Positions 12,582-19,639 of a stretch of 47,469 nucleotides of DNA are shown here, in pieces. Position numbers and translations under genes: made by a program. The stretch comes from Burkholderiales bacterium (GTDB lineage: Bacteria; Pseudomonadota; Gammaproteobacteria; Burkholderiales; Burkholderiaceae_C): the NCBI GenBank assembly GCA_026400105.1, contig JAPLPQ010000048.1:1-47469 (forward strand). Direction: 5' to 3'. The first letter of the stretch is position 1. Every line of letters begins with the position of its first letter. The notes under the pieces were generated by a model, which worked only from the letters and a program-made list of their open reading frames with translations, was not told the DNA's origin and ran no database searches.

Positions 12582-14170
12582 TTGACGGTGCTCTCCATCA
12601 GGCAGCGCGTGACGCGCGGTGGCTCGGGGCCTAGCTGGAAGGCCAGCTTGCGCGCGTGCAGTTCGGCGTCGGCGGCGGTGACGCGCTCGAAGCGGCGCAG
12701 ATGGTCGGTCCAGGATTCGTCGGTGACCAGTTCCAGGAAGCGGCCCGGGTCCTCGAGGTCGTGCAGCAGCTCCCAGGACAGCGCGCCCTGGCGCAGCCGG
12801 CTCGGACGGCTCTCGTTGAACATCAGGGCGCGGAATTCACTCGCCCTTGCCGGGTCGATCCGGTACTCGATCATCACGCTGACCCGGCCCGCGCTCGCCG
12901 GTCCGGGATGCTGCGGGGCCTGGAAGATGCGCTGCGGCGTCAGGTCGGTCGCCTGGCCGCTGTCGGGCAGCAGGCGGTTGGTCAGCCACATCGTCAGCGC
13001 GCCGGTGCCGGCGGCGATGACCAGGCTGGTCGGCACATTGGTCCAGGTCGCGATCTGGCCCCAGAGTGCAGCACCGCTGGCGCTGGCGCCCATGATGGCC
13101 ATCTGGTACATCGACATGCCGCGCGCGCGCACCCAGTCGGGCAGTCCGAGCTGGATCGACACGCTCAGGCTGTTGGCGGTGGTGATCCAGGCCGCTCCGC
13201 CCAGCAGCATGGCTGGCACCGCGATCCAGAGCTGGTCGGTCCAGGCCATCACGGCCATCGTGCCGGCCTGCAGCCAGGCGCCGCGCAGCACCAGCGCGTC
13301 GCGCTTGTAGCGTCGCCGCAGCCACGGCAGCAAGGCGGTCGAGCCGATCGCGCCGGCACCCATGGCTGCCAGCAGCAGCGTGAAGGTCGCGGCGTCGCCG
13401 CCCTGCATGCCGTGCGCCACCAGCGGCAGCAGCGCCATCAGGCCGGTCGAGTGGAAGAAGAAGATCCAGATCCGCAGCAGCACGCCCTTGAGCTGGCGCG
13501 ACTGGGCGATGTACTGCAGCCCGACCCGCATCGCGGTGCCCAGGCGCTCGCGCCCGAGCGGATGCGGCTTGTGTTCGCGCTGCCAGCGGCTGATCACGAC
13601 CGCTGCCAGCAGCGACAGCAGCGCGTTGAGCGCGAACACCCAGGCGCTGCCCGCAGCGGCGATGATGGCGCCGGCAAGCAGCGGCCCCAGGATGCGCGAG
13701 GCATTCATCGAGACCCCGTTGAGTGCCAGCGCCGCCGGCAATTGCGGCCGCGGCACCAGCTCGGGCACGATGGCGGCGAATACCGGCCAGCGCATCGCCA
13801 GCCCGATGCCGTTGGCGAACACCAGCGCCAGCAGCAGTGGCGGCGTCATGGCGCCAAAGAAGACGACGGCGCTCAGCAGCGTGGCGACGGCGGCGATCCA
13901 GAGCTGGGTCGTCAGGAAGTATTTCTTGCGGTCCAGACTGTCGGCCAGTGCGCCGCTGGGCAGACCGAGCAGGAACACCGGCAGCGTGGCGGCGGTCTGC
14001 ACCAGCGCGACCCAGATCGGCGTCTGGGTCAGCGAGGTCATCATCCAGGCCGCTGCGACATCGTTCATCCACATGCAGAGGTTGGCCACCAGCCAGGTGG
14101 ACCAGAGCATGCGGAATATGGGTTGGCGAAACGGTGCCAGCGGGGAGAGGTCTTGATCGGTTGTCGCCAT
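12578..14170 (-). CDS. MFS transporter (MFS_3 / EntS-like) with C-terminal soluble domain
   Basis: A 530-residue inner-membrane secondary transporter of the MFS_3 group, which includes the enterobactin exporter EntS. About 410 residues form the hydrophobic 12-helix body, with motif A seen as GLPSGALADSLDRKKY between helices 2 and 3. The last roughly 100 residues are soluble and begin near VSVMIEYRIDP. This part has the pattern of a dimeric alpha/beta-barrel (ABM-like) domain, with SWELLHDLEDPGRFLELVTDESW. Such a tail is known in this transporter group but its role is unclear. The substrate is unknown. It is the first gene of a pair with panE (four-base overlap), and cho ends 52 bases upstream. 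Confidence 0.85.
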   Translation of the reverse strand: MATTDQDLSPLAPFRQPIFRMLWSTWLVANLCMWMNDVAAAWMMTSLTQTPIWVALVQTAATLPVFLLGLPSGALADSLDRKKYFLTTQLWIAAVATLLSAVVFFGAMTPPLLLALVFANGIGLAMRWPVFAAIVPELVPRPQLPAALALNGVSMNASRILGPLLAGAIIAAAGSAWVFALNALLSLLAAVVISRWQREHKPHPLGRERLGTAMRVGLQYIAQSRQLKGVLLRIWIFFFHSTGLMALLPLVAHGMQGGDAATFTLLLAAMGAGAIGSTALLPWLRRRYKRDALVLRGAWLQAGTMAVMAWTDQLWIAVPAMLLGGAAWITTANSLSVSIQLGLPDWVRARGMSMYQMAIMGASASGAALWGQIATWTNVPTSLVIAAGTGALTMWLTNRLLPDSGQATDLTPQRIFQAPQHPGPASAGRVSVMIEYRIDPARASEFRALMFNESRPSRLRQGALSWELLHDLEDPGRFLELVTDESWTDHLRRFERVTAADAELHARKLAFQLGPEPPRVTRCLMESTVK

Positions 14171-14222
14171 CTGCTCTATGGTAGCGCTGTCGTCTGCCGG
14201 GCGGGTCCGGATGGCCGGCTGG

Positions 14223-15155
14223 TCAGGCTTGCAGCAGCAGGATCTCGGCCTGTCCGGTCAGCAGCGGCCGGCACAGCACCTTGTAGCCGTCGGCATCGAA
14301 GCCGGCGGCCACCTGTCCCAGTGCCCTGGCCTGTTCCGGGCTGGCGGCGCTGCCCAAGTAGCACCAGTTGCGCACCACATGGATCTGCAGCATGGCATCT
14401 GCCGGGCCGGCGATTTCAGGTTTGGATCCTGCTTCGTCCGTGACGGTCATGGCCGGGTCGGCCGGCCAGCGCTCGACCAGTCCGATCGCGCCGCCATAGG
14501 GCCAGCAGGCGATGCGCAGTCCGTCCAGCGCGGCCAGCAGCCGTGCGCGGTGCTCGGCTTCGCTCTCGCGGCCGCAACAGGCGCCCGCGCATTGCCTGAG
14601 CAGGGAGCGAAAGCAGCCACGCCCGCCAGCGGGCTTTTCCAGACCCAGCACGGCATAGCAGAGCCGGTGTTCGTCGGCCAGCGCGCGCAGGCCTTCGAGC
14701 GCCGCATGCCGGCTCGCGTAGAGGCCGAACAGCTCGGGCGTGAGCGCGAAGTCGATGTCCCTGGAATGGACCACCTCGGGCCGGCCGTCTGCTGCCAGCT
14801 TGAGCGCACAGAGCTGCTTGTTGCGCCGCAGCTTCTGGTTGAACAGCGGTTGCTGCTGCTTGATCTGCTGGGCCTCGAGCAGCAGCGCGCCGATCTCGCC
14901 GGCGGTGCGCTCGAAGCTGATCGCGCGGGTCTGGCGCAGCATGCGGTCCTCGTCGGGGTTGCGCAGGTGCGACAGCAGCCGCGCGCGCAGGTTCACGCTC
15001 TTGCCGATGTAGAGCGGCAGGTCGCCGGGCTGGCCGTGGAAGGTATAGACCCCGGGCGCGGCCGGCGCGCCAGCTGCCTGCTGGCGCAGGTGCTCGGGGT
15101 ACTGGAACTCGCGGCCGGCCTCGAAGTCAGCGCGGCGCCGGCGCGGCAGTTGCAT
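14223..15155 (-). CDS. cho: Excinuclease Cho (UvrC homologue)
   Basis: Cho makes the 3' incision at bulky lesions during nucleotide excision repair and resembles the N-terminal half of UvrC. The 310-residue product begins with the GIY-YIG nuclease: APGVYTFHG, then LPLYIGKSVNLRARLLSHL, and the conserved glutamate in ALLLEAQQIKQQQPLFNQ. A cysteine-rich stretch (GRGCFRSLLRQCAGACCG) follows, as in UvrC relatives. UvrB-binding and helix-hairpin-helix regions of full UvrC are absent, as expected for Cho. It starts six bases behind the trhP stop, so it is read from the trhP transcript. I see no separate SOS box. Confidence 0.88.
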   Translation of the reverse strand: MQLPRRRRADFEAGREFQYPEHLRQQAAGAPAAPGVYTFHGQPGDLPLYIGKSVNLRARLLSHLRNPDEDRMLRQTRAISFERTAGEIGALLLEAQQIKQQQPLFNQKLRRNKQLCALKLAADGRPEVVHSRDIDFALTPELFGLYASRHAALEGLRALADEHRLCYAVLGLEKPAGGRGCFRSLLRQCAGACCGRESEAEHRARLLAALDGLRIACWPYGGAIGLVERWPADPAMTVTDEAGSKPEIAGPADAMLQIHVVRNWCYLGSAASPEQARALGQVAAGFDADGYKVLCRPLLTGQAEILLLQA

Positions 15156-15161
15156 GGCGGC

Positions 15162-16544
15162 TCAGGCCACCTCGGTCGGGATCAAGCGCGCCAGCAGCGC
15201 GCCGTTGTACTGCTCGGGCAGCGGAATGCGCACATGCAGCGGGCTGCCCGGCGCGACTGTCACTGGCTCGCCGTCGAGCTTGCGCATTTCCTTGAGCTCG
15301 ATCACATGGTTGCCGCTCGGGTGGATGACCTGGATCTTGTCGCCGACCGAGAACTTGTTCTTGACCACCACCTCGGCCCAGCCGTCAGCGGCGTTGAGCA
15401 CGTCGCCGACATAGTGGCTGTGTCCCACCAGCGAATGGCCGGTCTCGTAGTTCTGGTAGTCCTGGCTCGGACGGCGCTCGAGGAAGCCGCTGGTGTAGCC
15501 CCGGTTGGCCAGGCCCTCGAGCTCGGTGATCAGCAGCGGGTTGAACTGGCGGCCCGCCACGGCGTCGTCGATCGCCTGGCGGTAGATCTGCGCCGTGCGC
15601 GCGACGTAGTACAGGCTCTTGGTGCGGCCCTCGATCTTGAGCGAATCGACGCCGATCTCGGCCAGGCGCTGCACATGCTCGATCGCGCGCAGGTCCTTGC
15701 TGTTCATGATGTAGGTGCCGTGCTCGTCCTCCATGATCGGCATCAGCTGGCCCGGGCGGCCCGCTTCCTCGATCAGGTAGACCTGGTCGGCCTTCGGGTG
15801 GCGCTCGCCGCCGCCGCAGGCCGCGAACGAGGATTCGGCTTCCTCCTGCGCCTGGTTGAAGTTGAAGCCCTGTTCCATCTTGATGGCGATCGCCTCGCCG
15901 GTGTTCGGGTCGGTCGCGGTCTCCTGGGCCGCATAGTTCCAGCGGCAGGCGTTGGTGCAGGTGCCCTGGTTCGGGTCGCGCCGGTTGAAGTAGCCCGACA
16001 GCAGGCAGCGGCCCGAGTAGGCGATGCACAGCGCGCCATGCACGAACACCTCGAGCTCCATGTCCGGGCATTCCTGGCGGATCTTCTCGATCTCGTCGAG
16101 GCTCAGCTCGCGGCTCAGGATGATGCGCGCGACGCCCATCTTCTGCCAGAACTTGACCGCCGCGTAGTTGACCGTGTTGGCCTGCACCGACAGGTGGATC
16201 GGCATCTCGGGGTACTGCTCGCGCATCATCATGATCAGGCCGGGGTCGGCCATGATCAGCGCGTCGGGCTTCATCGCGATCACCGGCGCGATGTCGCGCA
16301 TATAGGTACGGACCTTGTCGTTGTGCGGCAGCAGGTTGCTGGTGACGAAGAACTTCTTGCCGCGCGCATGGGCCTCGCGGATGCCGATCTCGATCTGCTC
16401 CAGGCGGAATTCGTTGTTGCGCGCGCGCAGCGAGTAGCGCGGCTGGCCGGCGTAGATCGCGTCGGCGCCGAAGTCGTAGGCGGCGCGCATCTTGTCGAGC
16501 GAGCCAGCGGGCAGCAGCAGTTCGGGGGCTTTGAGGGCAGTCAT
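15162..16544 (-). CDS. trhP: tRNA hydroxylation protein TrhP (peptidase U32 family, YegQ)
   Basis: TrhP is needed for prephenate-dependent 5-hydroxylation of uridine 34 in tRNAs that read NNU/NNA-type codons, an early step towards cmo5U/mo5U. The 460-residue product matches the U32 signature exactly in EVFVHGALCIAYSGRCLLS. Further cysteines in GTCTNACRWNY fit an iron-sulfur or metal centre suggested for the family. The start MTALKAPELLLPAGSLDKM is typical. It heads a two-gene unit with cho on the minus strand and is divergent from the small lipoprotein gene at 16753. No peptidase activity should be assumed from the family name. Confidence 0.92.
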   Translation of the reverse strand: MTALKAPELLLPAGSLDKMRAAYDFGADAIYAGQPRYSLRARNNEFRLEQIEIGIREAHARGKKFFVTSNLLPHNDKVRTYMRDIAPVIAMKPDALIMADPGLIMMMREQYPEMPIHLSVQANTVNYAAVKFWQKMGVARIILSRELSLDEIEKIRQECPDMELEVFVHGALCIAYSGRCLLSGYFNRRDPNQGTCTNACRWNYAAQETATDPNTGEAIAIKMEQGFNFNQAQEEAESSFAACGGGERHPKADQVYLIEEAGRPGQLMPIMEDEHGTYIMNSKDLRAIEHVQRLAEIGVDSLKIEGRTKSLYYVARTAQIYRQAIDDAVAGRQFNPLLITELEGLANRGYTSGFLERRPSQDYQNYETGHSLVGHSHYVGDVLNAADGWAEVVVKNKFSVGDKIQVIHPSGNHVIELKEMRKLDGEPVTVAPGSPLHVRIPLPEQYNGALLARLIPTEVA

Positions 16545-16699
16545 GGGGCGTGATTGTCCCGGAAACCGGCCCAGTGCTCACATCCTGTCATGTTTTGCCC
16601 CCACGCCGATGTCGGGCGCGGCTTCGGTGCCCGGTTGCGGCCGCGCATCAGGGCCTGATCAGCGCTTGAACGGGCGGTCGCTAGAATCGCGCCCAAGCT

Positions 16700-16718
16700 C
16701 CTGCGCCCCTGGCGCAGG
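16700..16718 (+). other. Perfect 8-bp hairpin in the leader of the lipoprotein gene
   Basis: CCTGCGCC, loop CCT, GGCGCAGG form a perfect stem-loop about 35 bases before the lipoprotein ATG at 16753. TAGAAT at 16682-16687 just upstream could be a -10 element, which would place the hairpin at the very 5' end of the transcript. A stabilising or regulatory role is inference. Confidence 0.4.
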
Positions 16719-16752
16719 TTATCTCCCGATCGACGCTTCACAGCCTCTTCCC

Positions 16753-16944
16753 ATGGCCCCACAGAATTTCCTGATCCGCCCCTTGCTGGGCCTGGCGCTG
16801 AGCGTCCTGCTGCTGGGCCTGCAGGGCTGCGCGGTGGTCGCGGTCGCGGATGCCGCGGTCACGGTGGTGGCGACCGGGGTCAAGATCACGGCCAAGACGG
16901 TCGGTGCCGTGGCCGACGCCGTGATTCCCGATGGCGACAAATAG
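16753..16944 (+). CDS. Small lipoprotein (NF038104-like)
   Basis: A 63-residue secreted lipoprotein. The N-terminus has a hydrophobic signal (FLIRPLLGLALSVLLLG) and a lipobox LQGC, so it should be lipidated and anchored in a membrane facing the periplasm. The mature part is only about 35 residues, rich in Ala and Val (VVAVADAAVTVVATGVKIT), and ends in AVIPDGDK. This alternating pattern and the VIPDGDK end agree with a widespread small proteobacterial lipoprotein family of unknown function. The start at 16753 is chosen because it sits right before the signal; the frame is open further upstream but encodes no recognisable protein. A terminator candidate follows at 16959. Confidence 0.78.
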   Translation: MAPQNFLIRPLLGLALSVLLLGLQGCAVVAVADAAVTVVATGVKITAKTVGAVADAVIPDGDK

Positions 16945-16958
16945 GCCCAAGCGCTGGC

Positions 16959-16983
16959 GCACTGTTCCAAGTGCCTGATTTTT
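16959..16983 (+). terminator. Candidate intrinsic terminator of the lipoprotein gene
   Basis: GCACT (16959-16963) and AGTGC (16970-16974) pair around a six-base loop, followed four bases later by TTTTT (16979-16983). The stem is short, so the call is tentative. Confidence 0.4.
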
Positions 16984-17257
16984 CGGGGCTTTTCGGGCTT
17001 ATCCAGAAAATCTGTGGATAACTTTGTTGAGATCCTGGTGGGCAACTGGGTCTGGCCTTGGAAATCAAGACATTCATTGCCTTGCCTAAAAAATAGGCAA
17101 GCATTGGATTTTCATAAGAATCAATGACTTGCCTGATTGCAGCCAGGCGCTCGATGGCGTTGCCAGGGTCTGGTCACGGCTGGCAGGGTTTGTGACAGTT
17201 CCGCCTGGCTTGTGCATAAGACCCATGGCCCGCTGCGTCGCCCCAGACCCGGACGGT
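16984..17257. other. AT-rich gap with DnaA-box cluster
   Basis: No gene is seen between 16945 and 17257. TGTGGATAA at 17013-17021 is a perfect DnaA box (TTATCCACA on the other strand). TTATCCAGA at 16999-17007 differs from it by one base and is inverted towards it. TGTGCATAA at 17211-17219 reads TTATGCACA on the other strand and fits the relaxed consensus TTWTNCACA. Between them lies an AT-rich stretch with a perfect hairpin at 17081-17101. This looks like a DnaA binding locus, either regulatory or origin-like. dnaA, dnaN, gyrB, rpmH and mnmG are not nearby, so I do not call it oriC. Confidence 0.45.
17081..17101. repeat. Perfect inverted repeat with A5 loop
   Basis: CTTGCCTA (17081-17088) and TAGGCAAG (17094-17101) flank AAAAA. 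CTTGCC recurs at about 17128, and an imperfect CATTGGATT/AATCAATG pair follows at about 17102-17126. It lies in the DnaA-box gap. It has no T-run behind it and is probably not a terminator. Confidence 0.6.
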
Positions 17258-18007
17258 TCAATCGTCGTCGTCGCCTGCCAGCACCTGCTGCAAGGCCTGG
17301 GTCGACAGCAGGCCGTTGGGCGCCTGTTGCCATTCCCAGCGCCAGTAGCCCAGCACCGCGAGCAGCAGCAAGACGGCCAGCCAGCCCTGGTTGCGTCGCA
17401 CCAGATCCGGTCCCTTGCCGGGTAGGCGGCCGGTCAGCATCGGCAAGGCCTGGTTCTTGCGACGCCACAGGCTGATCCCGAGCAGCAGGCCCAGGTGGGC
17501 CAGCACCAGCATCAGGTAGCCGTTGCCGAAGAACTCGTGCAGCTCCTCCAGCCACTCGCCGCCCCACTCATGGTAGATGGCATAGCCGCTCAGCGTCAGC
17601 GGCAGCACGCACAGCAGCAGCAGCGTGATCGCCAGCGCCATCAGCAGGTTCTGTCCCGGCTGCCAGTTGACCTGACCCCTGGCCAGGTTGGCCGGCAATC
17701 CGCGCAGCCAGGCCAGTCCCAGCGCCAGCTTGTTGCGCAGCACCGACAGCCGGACCTGGCGCGGACCGAACAGTCCGTACAGCAGCCGGAACACGATCAG
17801 CCCGGCCATGGTGTAGCCCAGGGTCACATGCAGGGCGCGCAGGCGCTCGCCGTCGCCGGTCAGGTAGGCGCCCAGGAAGCTCAGCGCCAGCAGCCAGTGA
17901 TAGAGGCGGGTCGGGGCGTCGGTCACGCGCCGGCCGCCGGTGCTGGCGTTGGCGGCGCGACTGGCGGTTGTCGGGCGGTCCGCTGTGGTGGGGGCAGTGA
18001 TGTTCAT
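17258..18007 (-). CDS. Cytochrome b561-type membrane protein of the SHP operon
   Basis: A 249-residue inner-membrane di-heme cytochrome b that probably passes electrons from quinol to the periplasmic cytochromes encoded beside it. Four hydrophobic helices are visible (about 33-50, 62-80, 121-145 and 160-182). Likely heme ligands are His37 in RLYHW, His60 in ALHVTLG, His157 in LHEFF and His171 in LAHLG, the b561 pattern. A further hydrophobic segment occurs near 213-228, and the protein ends in an acidic DDDD tail. The start at 18007 is supported by AAGGA nine bases upstream. It is the last gene of the shp-dhc-cyt b unit, 35 bases after the diheme cytochrome. Confidence 0.86.
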   Translation of the reverse strand: MNITAPTTADRPTTASRAANASTGGRRVTDAPTRLYHWLLALSFLGAYLTGDGERLRALHVTLGYTMAGLIVFRLLYGLFGPRQVRLSVLRNKLALGLAWLRGLPANLARGQVNWQPGQNLLMALAITLLLLCVLPLTLSGYAIYHEWGGEWLEELHEFFGNGYLMLVLAHLGLLLGISLWRRKNQALPMLTGRLPGKGPDLVRRNQGWLAVLLLLAVLGYWRWEWQQAPNGLLSTQALQQVLAGDDDD

Positions 18008-18042
18008 CTTGGTTCCTTGCAAGAGCCCATGGCTCAATACGG

Positions 18043-18618
18043 TCAGTCCTGGTTCCAGTAGCGCCGATAGCGCGCGTCCAGCCCGGCCGGGAAGCGCAGT
18101 TCGTCGTCGTCGAAGCGGCCCTTTTCGGCGCCGCCGTGGCAGGCCATGCAGTTGGCCGCGCTCTTGACGGCGGCCTGCTTCCAGATCGTCGGGTCGAGTT
18201 CGCGGTGCTTGCGCTCGAACCAGGGCGAGCGCGTGATGCGGTCCTGCGGCGGCGCCACGTTGCCGACCCGCTTGTAGCTGCCGGCATGGGTCTGCAGCCA
18301 GGCGCCGATCTGGCGCACGCTGGCCTCGTCGAGCGAGGCGTCGGTGCCGTAATGGCGCTCGAGTCCACCCATGATCCGGTTCCAGGACGGCGCCGGCAGC
18401 ATGCCGGGCGGGTAGGCCAGGTGGCAGGCCGCGCATTCCTGCTGGTAGGCCGGCAGGATCTGGCGCGGCATCGCGCTGCCGCCGTCGGCCAGCGCGGGCG
18501 GGGTCAGCAGGCACAGGCCGGCCAGGGTCGCCAGCGCCGGCAGCAGCCGGCAGGCCAGGCCGGACCGTGAGGTCGCAGAGGTCGGGGCGGTCAGGGAGGT
18601 CAGTGGATGGGGCTTCAT
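18043..18618 (-). CDS. Diheme cytochrome c (DHC)
   Basis: A 191-residue periplasmic cytochrome with two covalent hemes. A signal peptide (hydrophobic about 22-44, ending PPALAD) precedes the first heme site CAACH at 62-66 and the second, CMACH, at 157-161. The spacing and the C-terminal block (RFPAGLDARYRRYW) match the DHC family, known as the electron donor to the oxygen-binding cytochrome SHP. The start at 18618 (MKPHPL) has GGAG upstream; six extra residues are possible from 18636. It lies between the SHP gene (22 bases upstream) and the membrane cytochrome b (35 bases downstream), a known gene order. Confidence 0.88.
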   Translation of the reverse strand: MKPHPLTSLTAPTSATSRSGLACRLLPALATLAGLCLLTPPALADGGSAMPRQILPAYQQECAACHLAYPPGMLPAPSWNRIMGGLERHYGTDASLDEASVRQIGAWLQTHAGSYKRVGNVAPPQDRITRSPWFERKHRELDPTIWKQAAVKSAANCMACHGGAEKGRFDDDELRFPAGLDARYRRYWNQD

Positions 18619-18640
18619 GGTTGGGGACTCCGGCACGGGC

Positions 18641-19069
18641 TCAGGGCTTGAGGCTGACCAGATAGGCCATCAGGTCGGATTTCTCGGCTGGCGAGCATTC
18701 GCGCGCCAGCACATCCTTGCAGTTGCGCCGGAACCATTTGTCGACCTTGGCGGTCTCAGTGAAGGCCTGCGGGTTGAAGGCCGGTGCCAGCGGCGCGATC
18801 CGGCGCCCGGTGCTCGCATGCTTGCCGTCCCGGGTCGGCGGTGCCTGGTGGCAGGAGGCGCAGGACAGGTCGTTGCCATGCTGGCCGGCAAAGAAGATGC
18901 GGCCGCGTTCGACATTGCCGGGCGCGCCGGCGGCGCTGTTCCAGCGCGCGAGCTGTTCGGCGGCGCTGGTGTCGGCGGCCAGCGCCGGCCAGGCGGCGGT
19001 CGCCAGCAGCAGGCCGAGCAGGGCGGCGCGCAGCGCTGGGGTCGGTGCTGGCGGGTGGGCTGTTGTCAT
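18641..19069 (-). CDS. SHP-type monoheme cytochrome c (DUF1924)
   Basis: A 142-residue periplasmic high-spin cytochrome. A signal peptide (about 11-32, ending PALAAD) is followed by the single heme site CASCH at 70-74. In sphaeroides heme protein the sixth ligand is an asparagine that leaves on reduction so oxygen or nitric oxide can bind. Here Asn116 in the block KWFRRNCKDV, with Cys117 and Cys125 able to form the family disulfide, is the matching candidate. The start at 19069 has AGGGA upstream. It is first in the operon with DHC and cytochrome b. A GTTCA direct repeat lies about 80 bases upstream of its start. Confidence 0.87.
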   Translation of the reverse strand: MTTAHPPAPTPALRAALLGLLLATAAWPALAADTSAAEQLARWNSAAGAPGNVERGRIFFAGQHGNDLSCASCHQAPPTRDGKHASTGRRIAPLAPAFNPQAFTETAKVDKWFRRNCKDVLARECSPAEKSDLMAYLVSLKP

Positions 19070-19142
19070 CTTGTGCTTCCCTGAGAGTGAAAGAATCTGT
19101 TGACCTGGATGATGCGTCGCCAGCCCTGTACCAGGCCTGAAG

Positions 19143-19163
19143 CCGCCGTTCATCCGCCGTTCA
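19143..19163. promoter_or_regulatory. Direct repeat, putative response-regulator site upstream of shp
   Basis: CCGCCGTTCA occurs twice (19143-19152 and 19154-19163) with an exact 11-base period. This is the spacing expected for an OmpR-family dimer on one helix face. The core GTTCAT-N5-GTTCAG resembles GTTCAG-N5-GTTCAG at 21100, before the PepSY/regulator operon. It sits between the divergent shp and DUF2892 genes. Confidence 0.5.
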
Positions 19164-19196
19164 GCTTGGCCGTCAATCCAGCGCCATCGGGCTGGC

Positions 19197-19225
19197 TTGA
19201 CCGACTTGGCGATAGTTCGTAATCT
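19197..19225 (+). promoter_or_regulatory. Sigma-70 promoter candidate for the DUF2892 gene
   Basis: TTGACC (19197-19202) and TAATCT (19220-19225) are separated by 17 bases, close to the sigma-70 consensus. Transcription would begin near 19232, some 30-45 bases before the gene. Confidence 0.55.
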
Positions 19226-19278
19226 GGCCTGGTAATCCTCGTATACTGAGGAGGGTATTCATGCCAACAAGGATCATC

Positions 19279-19470
19279 ATGAAAAGCAATGTCGGTGGAA
19301 TCGATCGCGTGCTGCGCATCGTCCTGGGTCTGTTGCTGATCGCCCTGGCGGCGACCGGCACCGTGGGCGCCTGGGGCTATCTGGGCCTGCTGCCCCTGTT
19401 GACCGGCCTGGTGGGCTGGTGCGGCCTGTACCGCGTGCTTGGTATCAGTACCTGCCCGCTCAAGAAATGA
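19279..19470 (+). CDS. DUF2892 small membrane protein
   Basis: A 63-residue inner-membrane protein made of two hydrophobic helices (about 12-29 and 33-52). The start MKSNVGGIDRVLRIVLGL and the end GLYRVLGISTCPLKK are typical of the DUF2892/YgaP-like membrane family, found alone or fused to rhodanese domains. The function is unknown. The start at 19279 fits the family N-terminus and has AAGGA upstream. An ATG at 19261 with a stronger GAGGAGGG would add MPTRII and cannot be excluded. It is transcribed away from shp and towards ccoG. Confidence 0.82.
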   Translation: MKSNVGGIDRVLRIVLGLLLIALAATGTVGAWGYLGLLPLLTGLVGWCGLYRVLGISTCPLKK

Positions 19471-19599
19471 CGCGCCCAGGCGGCTGAGTGCCGGCCGGGC
19501 GCTGGCCTGAGCCTTAAGTCTGACTGCGCATAATCGAGGCTGCTGACGGGGGCCGGCCGCGCCGTTCTACTGCGCCAGCGGCGCCAATGCGGGGTGCTC

Positions 19600-19625
19600 G
19601 GGCGCAGGGCGCTCGCCCCTTTTTT
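19600..19625 (+). terminator. Candidate intrinsic terminator before ccoG
   Basis: GGGCG (19600-19604) can pair with CGCCC (19614-19618), followed by a T-run at 19620-19625. It would end the DUF2892 transcript 15 bases before the ccoG start. Several alternative foldings of the GC-rich stretch exist. Confidence 0.4.
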
Positions 19626-19639
19626 CGATTGGAATTCCT

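Noticed and set aside
16492-16752. Longer N-terminus for the small lipoprotein
   Set aside because: The in-frame upstream part overlaps the trhP start and promoter region and would bury the signal peptide.
16984-17257. Calling the DnaA-box gap the chromosomal origin
   Set aside because: dnaA, dnaN, rpmH and mnmG are absent from the surroundings, only one box is perfect, and gene strands do not switch cleanly here.
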